A DNA stretch of 5,487 bases from Aliishimia sp045106335 (lineage in GTDB: Bacteria; Pseudomonadota; Alphaproteobacteria; Rhodobacterales; Rhodobacteraceae). Positions 1 through 5,326 of the stretch are shown one piece after another. The stretch lies in assembly GCA_045106335.1 (NCBI GenBank), contig JBGCEM010000171.1:1-5487 (forward strand), written 5' to 3'. The notes under the pieces are model-generated. The model saw only the letters and a list, made by a program, of their open reading frames with translations. It did not search any database and was not told where the DNA came from. The stretch's first letter is position 1. Every line of letters starts with the position of its first letter. The position numbers and the translations under genes are program-made.

Positions 1-47
1 CGAACAGCAATTTCACCGCGATTAGCGATCAGTAATGTGGATAGCAT
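1..47 (-). CDS. mccA: Methylcrotonyl-CoA carboxylase alpha (biotin carboxylase) subunit, N-terminal fragment
   Basis: Only the first 15 codons plus two bases are inside the window; the gene continues past the left edge. The visible protein reads MLSTLLIANRGEIAV followed by the start of an Arg codon. The LIANRGEIAVR motif is the near-invariant N-terminus of biotin carboxylase domains (acyl-CoA carboxylase alpha subunits, pyruvate carboxylase, AccC). On its own it cannot tell these apart. Its position directly behind the methylcrotonyl-CoA carboxylase beta gene makes MccA the likely identity: the biotin-carrying subunit that carboxylates biotin with ATP and bicarbonate and partners MccB in the cytoplasm. 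The ATG start is supported by a strong Shine-Dalgarno sequence 7 bases upstream. The C-terminal biotin carrier domain cannot be checked here. Confidence 0.88.
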   Translation of the reverse strand, partial: MLSTLLIANRGEIAV

Positions 48-54
48 TAGGCCA

Positions 55-61
55 CTCCTTA
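55..61 (-). promoter_or_regulatory. Strong ribosome binding site of mccA, fused to the mccB stop codon
   Basis: Read on the minus strand the sequence is TAAGGAG. The TAA is the stop codon of mccB, and with the following GGAG it forms a near-perfect match to the 16S anti-Shine-Dalgarno sequence. Seven bases separate it from the mccA ATG. This is the only junction in the operon without a start/stop overlap. The strong site suggests mccA is initiated independently, perhaps to balance the two carboxylase subunits (inference). Confidence 0.8.
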
Positions 62-1663
62 CATACGGAACACGCCAAAGCGCGTGTCTTGGATCGGGGC
101 ATTCAGTGTGGCTTTCAGGCTAAGCGCCAACACCTCGCGGGATTTGCGCGGATCGATTATGCCATCATCCCACAACCGTGCCGAGGCATAAAGCGGGTGG
201 GATTGTTCCTCAAACATATCAATTGTGGGCTGCTTGAAGGCGGCTTCTTCATCCTTGGACCAACGGCCGCCGCCGCGCTCAATCGCATCACGCTTCACAG
301 TGGCCAGGACGCCCGCCGCTTGCGCGCCACCCATCACAGAAATCCGAGAATTCGGCCAGGTCCACAAGAACCGGGGACTATATGCGCGCCCGGCCATCCC
401 GTAATTCCCGGCCCCAAACGAGCCGCCCACCAGCAGCGTGATCTTGGGCACTGACGTCGTTGCCACAGCGGTGACCATCTTGGCGCCGTGACGCGCGATA
501 CCTTCGTTTTCATACTGCCGCCCGACCATGAACCCAGTGATATTTTGCAAGAATACCAACGGGATATGACGCTGCGAGCACAGTTCCACAAAATGCGCGC
601 CCTTCTGGGCTGCTTCGGAAAACAGCACCCCGTTATTGGCGATGATCCCAACGGGGCACCCTTTGACATGGGCAAATCCCGTCACCAAAGTCTCGCCATA
701 GCGCGCTTTGAATTCGTCAAAACGTGAGCCATCGACCAGGCGCGCAATCACCTCGCGAATGTCATAGGGCGTGCGCAGATCAGCGGGAACAACGCCAAAA
801 AGCTCGGCCGGATCATAGGCGGGGTCTTCAGGCGTCGCCCAATTGACAGTGCTGGGCAAGGTCCGATTCAACCCCGCAACAGCCCTGCGCGCCAAGGCCA
901 AAGCATGGGCGTCATCATCGGCGAGATAATCCGCGACACCGGATAGACGGGTGTGCACCTCGCCGCCGCCCAGATCCTCGGCACTGACAATTTCGCCTGT
1001 GGCAGCTTTGACCAAGGGCGGACCGGCCAGAAAGATCGTGCCCTGATCCTTCACAATGATCGTTACATCCGACATTGCCGGCACATAGGCGCCACCGGCG
1101 GTACAAGATCCCATCACAACTGCGATTTGCGGGATGCCCTTAGCACTCATCTGCGCTTGGTTGTAAAAAATCCGCCCGAAATGGTCGCGATCTGGAAAGA
1201 CCTCGTCCTGGTTGGGCAGGTTGGCACCCCCACTGTCTACAAGATAGATGCAGGGCAAGTTATTCTGTTCGGCAATTTCCTGGGCGCGCAGGTGTTTCTT
1301 GACGCTCATCGGGTAATACGTCCCGCCCTTTACCGTCGCGTCATTGCACAGGATCATGCAGGTTTGTCCGCTGACCTGACCGACCCCCGCGATCATCCCC
1401 GCACAAGGGGCCGCGCCGCCATAAAGCCCATGGGCCGCGACGGCACCGACTTCAAGAAACGGCGCGCCGACATCCAGCAATCCCGCCACCCGATCTCGGG
1501 GCAGCATCTTACCCCGCGACAGATGCCGATCGCGCGACTTCGCCCCGCCGCCTTGCGCCGCGGCCGCTGCAACCTCTTGCACCTGAGCCAGCGCGCCTTC
1601 ATGGGCGGTTATGTTGGCGCGCCACGCCTCAGATCCCGGCACCGCGTTTGAGCGCAACTTCAT
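59..1663 (-). CDS. mccB: Methylcrotonyl-CoA carboxylase beta (carboxyltransferase) subunit
   Basis: A 534-residue cytoplasmic protein of the usual length for this family. It transfers carboxyl from biotin on the alpha subunit to 3-methylcrotonyl-CoA, giving 3-methylglutaconyl-CoA in leucine degradation. The two crotonase-like carboxyltransferase halves are complete. In the N-terminal half I see RGKMLPRDRV (50-59), LVDSGGANLPNQDEVFPDRD (141-160) and the glycine-rich SCTAGGAYVPAMSD (186-199). In the C-terminal half I see QNITGFMVG (373-381), GGSFGAGNYGMAGRAYSPRF (413-432) and SVMGGAQAAGVL (442-453). The NLPNQDEVFPDRDHFGRIF stretch is typical of MCC beta rather than propionyl-CoA carboxylase beta. 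Its ATG overlaps the stop of the acyl-CoA synthetase gene by four bases (ATGA) and has its own AAGGA site. mccA follows after 11 bases. Geranyl-CoA carboxylase is the main alternative, but the adjacent isovaleryl-CoA dehydrogenase gene argues for leucine catabolism. Confidence 0.96.
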   Translation of the reverse strand: MKLRSNAVPGSEAWRANITAHEGALAQVQEVAAAAAQGGGAKSRDRHLSRGKMLPRDRVAGLLDVGAPFLEVGAVAAHGLYGGAAPCAGMIAGVGQVSGQTCMILCNDATVKGGTYYPMSVKKHLRAQEIAEQNNLPCIYLVDSGGANLPNQDEVFPDRDHFGRIFYNQAQMSAKGIPQIAVVMGSCTAGGAYVPAMSDVTIIVKDQGTIFLAGPPLVKAATGEIVSAEDLGGGEVHTRLSGVADYLADDDAHALALARRAVAGLNRTLPSTVNWATPEDPAYDPAELFGVVPADLRTPYDIREVIARLVDGSRFDEFKARYGETLVTGFAHVKGCPVGIIANNGVLFSEAAQKGAHFVELCSQRHIPLVFLQNITGFMVGRQYENEGIARHGAKMVTAVATTSVPKITLLVGGSFGAGNYGMAGRAYSPRFLWTWPNSRISVMGGAQAAGVLATVKRDAIERGGGRWSKDEEAAFKQPTIDMFEEQSHPLYASARLWDDGIIDPRKSREVLALSLKATLNAPIQDTRFGVFRM

Positions 1664-3210
1664 CCTGTCGTCCTTTGTGTTTGTGTCCCGCCACGGCCTT
1701 GGCCTTCTGCCACGGCGCGCGCCTTTAGGGCCTTGCGGATCACTTTACCTGTTACGGTCATCGGCAGAGCGTCGATGAACTCAATTTCCCTTGGATATGA
1801 ATAACTTGCAAGACGCGCTTTCACCCATGCTTGAAGCTCTGCAATGCTGCAAGGATGATCCGGGTTCGCCACCACATAGGCTTTAACGATCTCTGTGCGC
1901 AGCGGGTCGGGCTTACCGACAACACCGACTGTGGCAACGCATGGGTGGGTCAGCAAACAATCCTCAATCTCCGAGGGACCAATGCGATAGCCCGCCGAGG
2001 TGATCACGTCATCGGCGCGCCCGACAAACCGAATATAGTCACCTTCCCAACAGCCAGTATCGCCCGTAAGCAGCCAATCGCCGCTGAATTTTTCGCGCGT
2101 CGCCTCGGGCGCGTTCCAATATCCCAGCATCATCGACGCGGGGTCTTTGCCCACAGCAATTTGGCCGATCTCAGTGGTGGGCTGGCCCTGCGCGTCCAAC
2201 ACTGCCAAGGTGAAGCCCGGAACCGGTTTGCCAATAGAGCCGGGATGCGCGGGAAATTCTGCGGCGCAAGACGACACCACCATGTTGCATTCGGTCTGCC
2301 CGTAAAATTCGTTGATCTCTAACTCAAACGCGCGCCGCCCCCAGGTGCGCATCTCGTGCCCCAAGGGCTCGCCACCACTTGCCACAGATCGCAGCCCCGA
2401 GATATTTTGATCCGCGGCTTTCAACATGCGCAAGGCCGTCGGTGGGAAGAAGACGTTGCGTATGTGGGCTTGGGCACAGATCTGCGCGCAGGCTTTGGGA
2501 TCAAATTTCGACATCCGCGCTGCGACCACCGGCACCCCAAGCGCCAAGCCCGCCAATGCCACGTCAAACAGCCCACCAATCCAGGCCCAATCCGCCGGTG
2601 TCCACAGGACATCCCCCGCCTGACCCAGGTGATTATGGCTTAGCGCAACCCCCGGCAGATGCCCCGTCAGCACACGATGGCCATGCAACGCACCCTTTGG
2701 TTTGCCGGTGGTCCCTGAGGTATAGATCAAAATCGCCGGCGTCTCCGGGGTCGTGTCGGCAAAGGGCACAGGCCCGCTGGGTTCGATCTCATCCACCATC
2801 CAAGCCTGTGCAAGATCCCCCAAAAGCACAGCCCCTTCGGGGTCAGTCAGGACGATTTCACAGCCGCTATCCGCAATTCGACTTTGCAAAGCATCATGCT
2901 GAAACAGTTTGAACAACGGCACCGAAATCGCACCGATCTTCCAAATTGCCAGATGCGCAGCGAGGCACCCCACGGATTGTCCAAGCAACACACCGATCCG
3001 CGCACCGGGACGGATCTGGCACAGCAATGCAGCAGCAATGCTGTCGACCCTGTCGCCAAGCATTCGATAGGTAATATCGCGCAAAGTCCCGCCTGTCAGA
3101 TCCCGGATTGCGATATTGCCCTCATCTTGGCTCAAACACTGGCGCGCCATGTTCAGATCCTGGGGCAACACCCAATGTCCCGCCGCGTCCAGTCCTGGAA
3201 GTGTGGTCAT
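1660..3210 (-). CDS. AMP-forming acyl-CoA synthetase (acetyl-CoA synthetase-like / medium-chain type)
   Basis: A 516-residue member of the adenylate-forming (ANL) superfamily, expected to activate a carboxylic acid with ATP to an acyl-adenylate and then to the CoA thioester. All core motifs are present: the phosphate-binding loop YTSGTTGKPKG (163-173), WTPADWAWIGG (203-213), the ATP-binding FYGQTE (302-307), the ribose-binding aspartate in LLTGDTG (380-386), the hinge region GRADDVITSAGYRIGP (397-412), and the catalytic C-terminal lysine K489 in TVTGKVIRK. Length and the TPADWAW segment resemble the medium-chain/ACSM and acetyl-CoA synthetase branch. Acetoacetyl-CoA synthetase is usually about 650 residues, so it is unlikely. 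The substrate is not readable. Isovalerate, 3-methylcrotonate or another short acid would fit the operon (inference). The start overlaps the upstream 91-residue gene by ATGA, and the end overlaps mccB by ATGA. No good Shine-Dalgarno precedes it, which suggests translational coupling. Confidence 0.9.
   Translation of the reverse strand: MTTLPGLDAAGHWVLPQDLNMARQCLSQDEGNIAIRDLTGGTLRDITYRMLGDRVDSIAAALLCQIRPGARIGVLLGQSVGCLAAHLAIWKIGAISVPLFKLFQHDALQSRIADSGCEIVLTDPEGAVLLGDLAQAWMVDEIEPSGPVPFADTTPETPAILIYTSGTTGKPKGALHGHRVLTGHLPGVALSHNHLGQAGDVLWTPADWAWIGGLFDVALAGLALGVPVVAARMSKFDPKACAQICAQAHIRNVFFPPTALRMLKAADQNISGLRSVASGGEPLGHEMRTWGRRAFELEINEFYGQTECNMVVSSCAAEFPAHPGSIGKPVPGFTLAVLDAQGQPTTEIGQIAVGKDPASMMLGYWNAPEATREKFSGDWLLTGDTGCWEGDYIRFVGRADDVITSAGYRIGPSEIEDCLLTHPCVATVGVVGKPDPLRTEIVKAYVVANPDHPCSIAELQAWVKARLASYSYPREIEFIDALPMTVTGKVIRKALKARAVAEGQGRGGTQTQRTTG
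1671..1676 (-). promoter_or_regulatory. Ribosome binding site of mccB
   Basis: The minus-strand sequence AAAGGA lies 7 bases before the mccB ATG, inside the last codons of the upstream acyl-CoA synthetase gene. It supports the ATG whose CAT complement is at 1661-1663 as the real start. It also indicates that mccB can recruit ribosomes directly as well as through the ATGA stop/start overlap. Confidence 0.7.
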
Positions 3211-3482
3211 GCGCCCGGCCCGGATACTCGAACGATCCGCCCCCGGTGATCCAACTCATACACCACCGCGCGACACATCACCCGCACCCAAACCGGATCC
3301 TCGCCTGGCACCGCCACACATTCCGACGCCGCGCGCCCCGTCTGCGACGCATAAAGTTCCGCGACTTTAGAGATCACCTGCGTTTCATCCAAAGGCTGCC
3401 AGTTCAACCCCATCCAAACGCCCAGTACAGCGGCAAACGCCGTCAGAAACCCAGTGGTCAGCAAAACGCTTCGTGGCATCAT
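3207..3482 (-). CDS. Small membrane-anchored or secreted protein of unknown function
   Basis: A 91-residue protein that I do not recognise as a named family. After MMPRS there is a hydrophobic stretch at about residues 6-27 (LLTTGFLTAFAAVLGVWMG), which would be a signal anchor or uncleaved signal peptide. About 64 mostly polar residues follow, predicted to lie in the periplasm. These contain exactly two cysteines, C55 in SECVAVPG and C70 in RVMCRAV, which could form one disulfide. A C-terminal beta-like stretch reads VVYELDHRGRIVRV. The gene is coupled at both ends: its ATG overlaps the stop of the 187-codon gene (ATGA), and its stop overlaps the acyl-CoA synthetase start (ATGA). A second in-frame ATG directly follows the first, so the start could be at 3479. 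Base composition resembles the enzyme genes. The tight coupling makes it very likely a real gene. The link between a periplasmic domain and leucine degradation is unexplained. Confidence 0.8.
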   Translation of the reverse strand: MMPRSVLLTTGFLTAFAAVLGVWMGLNWQPLDETQVISKVAELYASQTGRAASECVAVPGEDPVWVRVMCRAVVYELDHRGRIVRVSGPGA

Positions 3483-4042
3483 TCCAGTATCGCCTGACGT
3501 GATACAAAATCTGACACACGCACGACAGTTGCTGCACGAAATAAGCGCCGGATGCGCTCACAGAAAACGCCCATTTGAAGGTTGAATACATTGTGATGTT
3601 CGAATTGCTTACAATCAACACGGCTTCCGGCCTGAAGATCAGACAAGCGGCGTTCAATCGAATGTTTGCGCAGCCCCGATGCTGTTTGTGCAAGGATTTG
3701 CAAACGATGCGCTAAACTTTCAACGTCAATATGAGACACCCGGGCAGACAGCAATGCATCGACTTCATCCGTGCAAGTTTGCCCCGCGCTTGGCTCTGTT
3801 GTGTTAGAGGCCTCGCACACTAAATAAGCTTCCGAAAAGCATCCCAAAAAACTATCGCCAGCATCATAATAATCATCAAAATTTGGGCAATTTTTAGTGC
3901 GTGCGCAAGGGGCGTTTAACCAGCGCTCATAAGCCAAGGCTGGTGCGCGTATTTCCAGACAATCTTCAACGCGCTCCGATGGGCTTATTTGCGCGCCAAC
4001 CGGTCCACTTTTCAAGAACAGAAAATTCGCAAAACTGCGCAT
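3479..4042 (-). CDS. Hypothetical cysteine-rich, probably exported protein
   Basis: A 187-residue open frame that I do not recognise. The N-terminus MRSFANFLFLKSGPVGAQ resembles a short signal peptide with possible cleavage after VGA (residue 17), although K11 interrupts the hydrophobic core. The rest is polar and holds eight cysteines (28, 46, 52, 68, 76, 90, 144, 161), an even number that would suit disulfides in the periplasm. A clustered N-terminal part includes NCPNFDDYYDAGDSFLGC (51-68). The C-terminal part (about 105-187) is probably helical and basic. The ATG overlaps the last base of the isovaleryl-CoA dehydrogenase stop (TGATG), with an AGGG site 8 bases upstream. A GTG one codon earlier (4045) is the alternative start. 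The stop overlaps the next ATG. By hand count the G+C of 3481-4020 is about 49%, clearly below its neighbours, suggesting fast drift or an acquired gene. Its existence is well supported by coupling; its function is unknown. Confidence 0.7.
   Translation of the reverse strand: MRSFANFLFLKSGPVGAQISPSERVEDCLEIRAPALAYERWLNAPCARTKNCPNFDDYYDAGDSFLGCFSEAYLVCEASNTTEPSAGQTCTDEVDALLSARVSHIDVESLAHRLQILAQTASGLRKHSIERRLSDLQAGSRVDCKQFEHHNVFNLQMGVFCERIRRLFRAATVVRVSDFVSRQAILE
3863..3890 (-). promoter_or_regulatory. Possible internal sigma-70-like promoter
   Basis: Within the hypothetical gene, the minus strand carries TTGCCC (3890-3885), a 16-base spacer and TATGAT (3868-3863). These match the -35 and -10 consensus at four and five of six positions. 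The 60-base line 3841-3900 is only about 33% G+C, the lowest in the window. If active it would feed the 91-residue gene, the acyl-CoA synthetase and mccBA. AT-rich coding DNA produces such matches by chance, so this is weak. Confidence 0.22.
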
Positions 4043-5205
4043 CACATCATCCCTGTAACCAATTCACGCCCAATCAACATGCGTCGGATCTCGGACGTGC
4101 CCGCGCCTATTTCCATCAGCTTGGCATCGCGGAAAATTCGACCCACTGGATGATCGCTGAGATACCCAGCACCGCCCATAGCCTGTACCGCTTGATGGGC
4201 CTGACTCATCGCTTGCTCAGAGGCATATAAACAACACGCCGCGGCATCCTGACGGGTAACATCCCCACGATCACACGCCTTGGCGACCTCATACACATAA
4301 GCGCGCGCGGAATTCATCGCCGTGTACATATCCGCGATCTTGCCCTGCATCAGCTGGAACATCCCAATCGGTTGGCCGAACTGTTTGCGCTCGGCCATAT
4401 ACGGCATGATTTCGTCCAGACAGGCGGCCATAATCCCGGTGCCAATGCCTGCCAAGACCACACGTTCGTAATCCAGACCCGACATCAAAACCTGCACACC
4501 GCGCCCTTCTTCGCCCAGCACGTTTTCAAACGGCACCTGCACGTCTTCAAAGATCAACTCTGCCGTATTCGATCCGCGCATTCCCAACTTGTCAAAATGC
4601 GGACTGGTCGAAAAGCCAGCCATGGTCTTTTCAATCAGAAACGCAGTAATCCCCTTAGATCCCGCATCCGGGTCCGTCTTGGCGTAAACCACCAGCGTAT
4701 CCGCATCAGGCCCGTTGGTGATCCAGTATTTATTGCCGTTCAACCGGTAGTGATCATTTCGCTTTTCGGCCCTCAGCTTCATGCTAACTACATCAGACCC
4801 AGCCGAAGGTTCCGACATCGCCAACGCCCCCACATGTGCGCCGGACACCAGACCTGGCAAGTACTTGGCCCGCTGCGCATCTGTCCCGTTCAAGTTGATC
4901 TGGTTGACACATAAATTCGAATGCGCCCCATAAGACAACGACACCGACGCCGACGCCCGCGCGACCTCCTCCACTGCGATCACATGCGCCAAATAGCCCA
5001 TTCCAGCGCCACCGTACTGCTCATCTACAGTGATGCCCAGCAAGCCCAAATCTCCCATCTCGCGCCACAGCTCAGAGGGAAATTCGTTTACCTGATCAAT
5101 CCCATGCGCCATAGGCTTCACACGCTCTTGTGCCCATTTATGCACCATATCGCGCAAGGCGTTCACATCCTCGCCCAGATCAAACTGCATCGCTGCTAAG
5201 AACAT
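4042..5205 (-). CDS. ivd: Isovaleryl-CoA dehydrogenase
   Basis: A 387-residue FAD-dependent acyl-CoA dehydrogenase that oxidises isovaleryl-CoA to 3-methylcrotonyl-CoA and passes electrons to ETF in the cytoplasm. The family signature ALAMSEPSAGSDVVS is at 127-141, the flavin/substrate region NKYWITNGPDAD at 158-169, KLGMRGSNTAEL at 206-217 and QAMGGAGYLSDHPVGRIFRD at 341-360. The catalytic base location identifies the subtype: E247 in GLDYERVVLAG matches the glutamate of isovaleryl-CoA dehydrogenase, while the site that carries glutamate in most acyl-CoA dehydrogenases reads IGAGTSE here and lacks it. I chose the ATG giving MFLAAMQFDLGEDV because it has a GAAAGG site 6 bases upstream and the family begins near here. 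The frame stays open upstream to 5307, but that part crosses the intergenic repeat. It is the first gene of the operon, followed by a TGATG overlap. Confidence 0.96.
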   Translation of the reverse strand: MFLAAMQFDLGEDVNALRDMVHKWAQERVKPMAHGIDQVNEFPSELWREMGDLGLLGITVDEQYGGAGMGYLAHVIAVEEVARASASVSLSYGAHSNLCVNQINLNGTDAQRAKYLPGLVSGAHVGALAMSEPSAGSDVVSMKLRAEKRNDHYRLNGNKYWITNGPDADTLVVYAKTDPDAGSKGITAFLIEKTMAGFSTSPHFDKLGMRGSNTAELIFEDVQVPFENVLGEEGRGVQVLMSGLDYERVVLAGIGTGIMAACLDEIMPYMAERKQFGQPIGMFQLMQGKIADMYTAMNSARAYVYEVAKACDRGDVTRQDAAACCLYASEQAMSQAHQAVQAMGGAGYLSDHPVGRIFRDAKLMEIGAGTSEIRRMLIGRELVTGMM

Positions 5206-5211
5206 TTCAGG

Positions 5212-5217
5212 CCTTTC
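5212..5217 (-). promoter_or_regulatory. Ribosome binding site of ivd
   Basis: Minus-strand GAAAGG ends 6 bases before the ATG whose CAT complement is at 5203-5205. This purine-rich site decides between that ATG, an ATG five codons further in (5190) and the long upstream extension. Confidence 0.6.
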
Positions 5218-5220
5218 TCT

Positions 5221-5249
5221 TTTATCCCTCACGCTAAAAGGTATGTCAC
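5221..5249 (-). promoter_or_regulatory. Candidate promoter of the ivd-mcc operon
   Basis: On the minus strand GTGACA (5249-5244) matches the -35 consensus at five of six positions. A spacer of exactly 17 bases leads to GATAAA (5226-5221), four of six for the -10. It lies in the only gap before the operon. A weakness is that transcription would start at about 5213-5215, inside or next to the ribosome binding site, leaving a leader of about ten bases. An upstream alternative using TTGTGT near 5264 with CATACC near 5243 fits the consensus less well. I saw no clear palindrome of the LiuR (MerR-family) type in the gap. Confidence 0.4.
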
Positions 5250-5275
5250 GACACCGCCCAAACACAAGAACTTGC

Positions 5276-5291
5276 GGGAGGGTGGGCGGGG
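5276..5291 (+). other. Perfect short-loop G-quadruplex motif
   Basis: The + strand reads GGGAGGGTGGGCGGGG: four runs of three or more G separated by single bases A, T and C. Single-base loops are the most stable class of predicted G-quadruplex. It lies between argE and ivd on the template strand for both genes, so the RNA copy is C-rich. It sits directly beyond two inverted repeats that follow argE. It could mark a composite 3'-end element that stops or slows transcription, or be part of a dispersed intergenic repeat (inference). Confidence 0.6.
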
Positions 5292-5295
5292 CGAA

Positions 5296-5308
5296 TTTGC
5301 GCAGCAAA
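5296..5308. repeat. Small inverted repeat TTTGC-3-GCAAA
   Basis: Five-base perfect arms (5296-5300 and 5304-5308) flank the three-base loop GCA. It abuts the argE terminator-like hairpin, sharing base 5308 with it, and lies four bases before the G-rich run. Alone it is weak, but together with its neighbours it forms an ordered block of structure between argE and the ivd promoter. Confidence 0.4.
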
Positions 5309-5326
5309 GAGCGTCCGACCCGCTCT
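5308..5326 (-). terminator. Terminator-like hairpin directly after argE
   Basis: On the minus strand AGAGCG, a 7-base loop GGTCGGA and CGCTCT form a perfect six-base-pair stem. The first A of the stem is the last base of the argE stop codon. The stem runs into TTTGC, so the U-tract is short and it is a poor textbook intrinsic terminator. The second small hairpin and the C-rich RNA that follow may contribute to termination. The position fits separating argE from the leucine operon. Confidence 0.42.

Noticed and set aside
953..1651. A 232-codon open frame on the + strand opposite mccB.
   Set aside because: It is antisense to a strongly conserved, complete carboxyltransferase gene. Long antisense frames are common in high-G+C DNA, and its translation, rich in Arg, His and Pro, has no recognisable domain.
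3385..3693. A 102-codon minus-strand frame spanning the junction of the two small envelope-type genes.
   Set aside because: It cuts across the ATGA junction in another frame, lacks a ribosome site, and competes with two frames that are neatly coupled end to end.
3479..4042. Assigning the cysteine-rich protein to the LprI/DUF1311 family of small exported proteins.
   Set aside because: The cysteine content and signal-like start are suggestive, but the expected spacing of the conserved Cys, LN..Y and W..RD..C elements is not visible, so no family is claimed.
4372..4914. A 180-codon open frame on the + strand opposite isovaleryl-CoA dehydrogenase.
   Set aside because: It is a shadow of a conserved enzyme, with low-complexity His/Arg/Gln-rich translation and no motif.
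5206..5275. A LiuR-type (MerR-family) operator in the ivd promoter region.
   Set aside because: Such regulators control many leucine-degradation operons, but I could not find a convincing palindrome in the spacer; the only symmetry (CCT...AGG) is too short.
5206..5307. A 34-codon N-terminal extension of isovaleryl-CoA dehydrogenase, since the frame stays open to an ATG at 5307.
   Set aside because: It would be translated across the C-rich intergenic block and the likely promoter, has no family-like sequence, and the family starts near MFLAAMQFDL, which has its own ribosome site.
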